From assembly GCA_004195315.1 (NCBI GenBank), contig SDWL01000015.1:1-16012 (forward strand): a DNA stretch of 16,012 bases. The letters run 5' to 3'. Below, piece after piece: positions 14,644 to 16,012 of this stretch (position 1 is the first letter of the stretch; every line of letters starts with the position of its first letter). The notes beneath the pieces were generated by a model that did not search any database, was not told the DNA's origin, and saw only the letters and a list, made by a program, of their open reading frames with translations. A program made the translations under genes and the position numbers. The stretch comes from Lutibacter sp. GTDB taxonomy: Bacteria > Bacteroidota > Bacteroidia > Flavobacteriales > Flavobacteriaceae.

Positions 14644-15981
14644 ATGATACAAATTTTTAAACCTTCACCTCATAAACCATTATTACCTTCAACTGAAATA
14701 GACTCTTCATACAAACGCTTAAGATTTCAAGTTTTTTTAGGGATTTTTGTTGGTTATGCTGGTTATTATTTAGTTAGAAAAGTGTTTTCATTAGCAATGC
14801 CAGACCTAGTTGCATTAGGTTATTCTAAAACACAATTAGGCTTTGCATTGTCGGGTGTTTCAATTGCCTATGGTTTAAGTAAATTTCTAATGGGAAATGT
14901 TTCAGACAGAAGTAATGCTCGTAATTTTCTTACTGTTGGTTTGGTACTTTCTGCTTTTACTATGATATTAATGGGAATATTGCCAATTGCAACATCATCA
15001 ATTGCCATTATGTTTACTTTATTATTGATGAATGGTTGGTTTCAAGGAATGGGCTGGCCAGCAAGTGGAAGGGTTATGGTACACTGGTTTTCTATTAGAG
15101 AACGTGGAACAAAAATGTCTATTTGGAATATAGCTCATAACGTTGGCGGTGGAATTATTGGTCCGCTTGCAATTCTAGGTTTTGCTATTTTTACCGACTG
15201 GCATGCTAAATTATATTTTCCTGGTTTTATTGCATTGGCTGTAGCTTTAATTGCTTGGCTTTTAATTCGAGACACACCACAATCTTGCGGTCTTCCAAAT
15301 ATTGAAAAATACAAAAATGATTATCCTGATAATTATTCAGAAAAATTTGAACAAGAAATGTCTGCCAAAGAGATTTTTTTCAAATACATTTTAAAAAATA
15401 AATTATTGTGGTCTATTGCATTTGCCAATGCCTTTGTTTATTTAGTTCGTTATGGCGTTTTAGATTGGGCTCCATTATATTTAGAAGAAAGTAAAGGTTT
15501 TTCTATTCAAGAAACAGGTTGGGCTTACTTTGCTTATGAATGGGCTGGGATTCCAGGTACTTTACTTTGTGGGTATTTAAGTGACAAAGTTTTTAAAGGG
15601 AAACGAGCACCAGTAAGTATTATTTATATGTTATTGGTGATGATTTCATTATTTATGTATTGGACTAGTGAAACTATACTTGCAAACTCCATCGCATTAA
15701 TTTTAATTGGATTTCTAATTTATGGCCCAGTGATGTTAATTGGTGTGCACGCGTTAGATTTAGTTCCCAAAAAAGCAGCTGGTACTGCGGCAGGTTTAAC
15801 TGGATTATTTGGTTATTTAGGCGGTGCATTGTTTGCAAATATTGCCATGGGTGTGGTTGTTGATTATTGGGGATGGTCTGGTGGATTTGTAGTACTTATT
15901 GGATCGTGTGTAGTTTCTATATTACTTTTAGGACTTTCTTGGTATCACGAATCTAAGGGACACAAAGGAATTCACCTATAA
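14644..15981 (+). CDS. glpT: Glycerol-3-phosphate transporter (GlpT)
   Basis: Inner-membrane antiporter exchanging external sn-glycerol-3-phosphate for internal phosphate, a major facilitator of the organophosphate:phosphate antiporter family. The 445 residues compare with 452 in E. coli. The family signature RGTKMSIWNIAHNVGG spans 154-169. Substrate-site residues of E. coli GlpT fall at the same numbers: R45 and K46 in YYLVRKVFSLAMP, H165 in WNIAHN, and R269 in YLVRYGVLDWAP. These point to glycerol-3-phosphate rather than hexose phosphates. The gene is intact, with 12 predicted helices and a central loop at about 212-248. It follows a glpD relic; the catabolic partner must come from another glpD or GpsA locus if the transporter is still useful. 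The stop is at 15979-15981, shortly before the adapter-like end. Confidence 0.95.
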   Translation: MIQIFKPSPHKPLLPSTEIDSSYKRLRFQVFLGIFVGYAGYYLVRKVFSLAMPDLVALGYSKTQLGFALSGVSIAYGLSKFLMGNVSDRSNARNFLTVGLVLSAFTMILMGILPIATSSIAIMFTLLLMNGWFQGMGWPASGRVMVHWFSIRERGTKMSIWNIAHNVGGGIIGPLAILGFAIFTDWHAKLYFPGFIALAVALIAWLLIRDTPQSCGLPNIEKYKNDYPDNYSEKFEQEMSAKEIFFKYILKNKLLWSIAFANAFVYLVRYGVLDWAPLYLEESKGFSIQETGWAYFAYEWAGIPGTLLCGYLSDKVFKGKRAPVSIIYMLLVMISLFMYWTSETILANSIALILIGFLIYGPVMLIGVHALDLVPKKAAGTAAGLTGLFGYLGGALFANIAMGVVVDYWGWSGGFVVLIGSCVVSILLLGLSWYHESKGHKGIHL

Positions 15982-15993
15982 AAAAGATTGTTT

Positions 15994-16012
15994 CTGTCTC
16001 TTATACACATCT
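15994..16012 (+). other. Nextera adapter (Tn5 mosaic end) at contig end
   Basis: The last 19 bases, CTGTCTCTTATACACATCT, are the reverse complement of the Tn5 transposase mosaic end used in Nextera libraries, that is, the usual read-through adapter. The match is complete and ends exactly at the last base of the window. It is best read as untrimmed adapter in the assembly, not organism DNA. Confidence 0.96.

Noticed and set aside
15994..16012. Genuine Tn5 or IS50 end marking a mobile element
   Set aside because: Only the 19-base mosaic end is present, exactly at the sequence edge, with no transposase or target duplication; library adapter is far more likely.

Overview
The window is an AT-rich chromosomal segment of a flavobacterium-like member of the Bacteroidota. 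This rests on three observations: protein sequences typical of that group (S2, EF-Ts, Pol I, a FucP/NagP-type transporter); start codons preceded by A-rich stretches rather than Shine-Dalgarno sequences; and promoter-like boxes of the Bacteroidota type (TTG, about 19-20 bases, TAnnTTTG) before rplM, with the -7 box alone before pyrH and the thioredoxin-like gene. Most of the content is housekeeping. There is no tRNA, rRNA, CRISPR array, phage or intact insertion sequence.

Layout. 1-503: 3' part of a NodB-type polysaccharide deacetylase (+), cut by the window edge. 508-2098: two minus-strand genes, a membrane-anchored metallophosphoesterase followed by a thioredoxin-fold protein that has lost its CGPC motif. 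2304-7112: polA (+), whose proofreading domain has lost three of four catalytic acids, tightly followed by a membrane-bound LTA-synthase/sulfatase-like enzyme. 7209-10139: the translation cluster rplM-rpsI-rpsB-tsf, with a clear promoter, several RNA hairpins including a well-formed one before rpsB, and a perfect bidirectional terminator. 10144-12578: a minus-strand pair, a FucP/NagP-family sugar transporter and a NagX-like membrane acyltransferase, probably for N-acetylglucosamine use; it lies between tsf and pyrH, genes often adjacent in bacteria. 12809-14165: pyrH-frr and a terminator. 14200-14625: a decayed 3' remnant of a glycerol-3-phosphate dehydrogenase gene (glpD). 14644-15981: an intact glycerol-3-phosphate transporter gene, glpT.

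How the genes fit together. rplM, rpsI, rpsB, tsf and frr serve ribosome assembly, elongation and recycling; pyrH supplies UDP for RNA and sugar-nucleotide synthesis. The glpD remnant ends 18 bases before glpT and suggests an ancestral glpD-glpT unit for using glycerol-3-phosphate, of which only the transporter survives here.

The last 19 bases (15994-16012) are identical to the Tn5 mosaic-end/Nextera adapter sequence and are almost certainly library adapter left on a contig end, not genomic DNA. I found no convincing new multi-gene system. The strongest items for a second look are the glpD relic, the rpsB leader RNA, the degenerate Pol I exonuclease site, the CXXC-less thioredoxin and the adapter tail.
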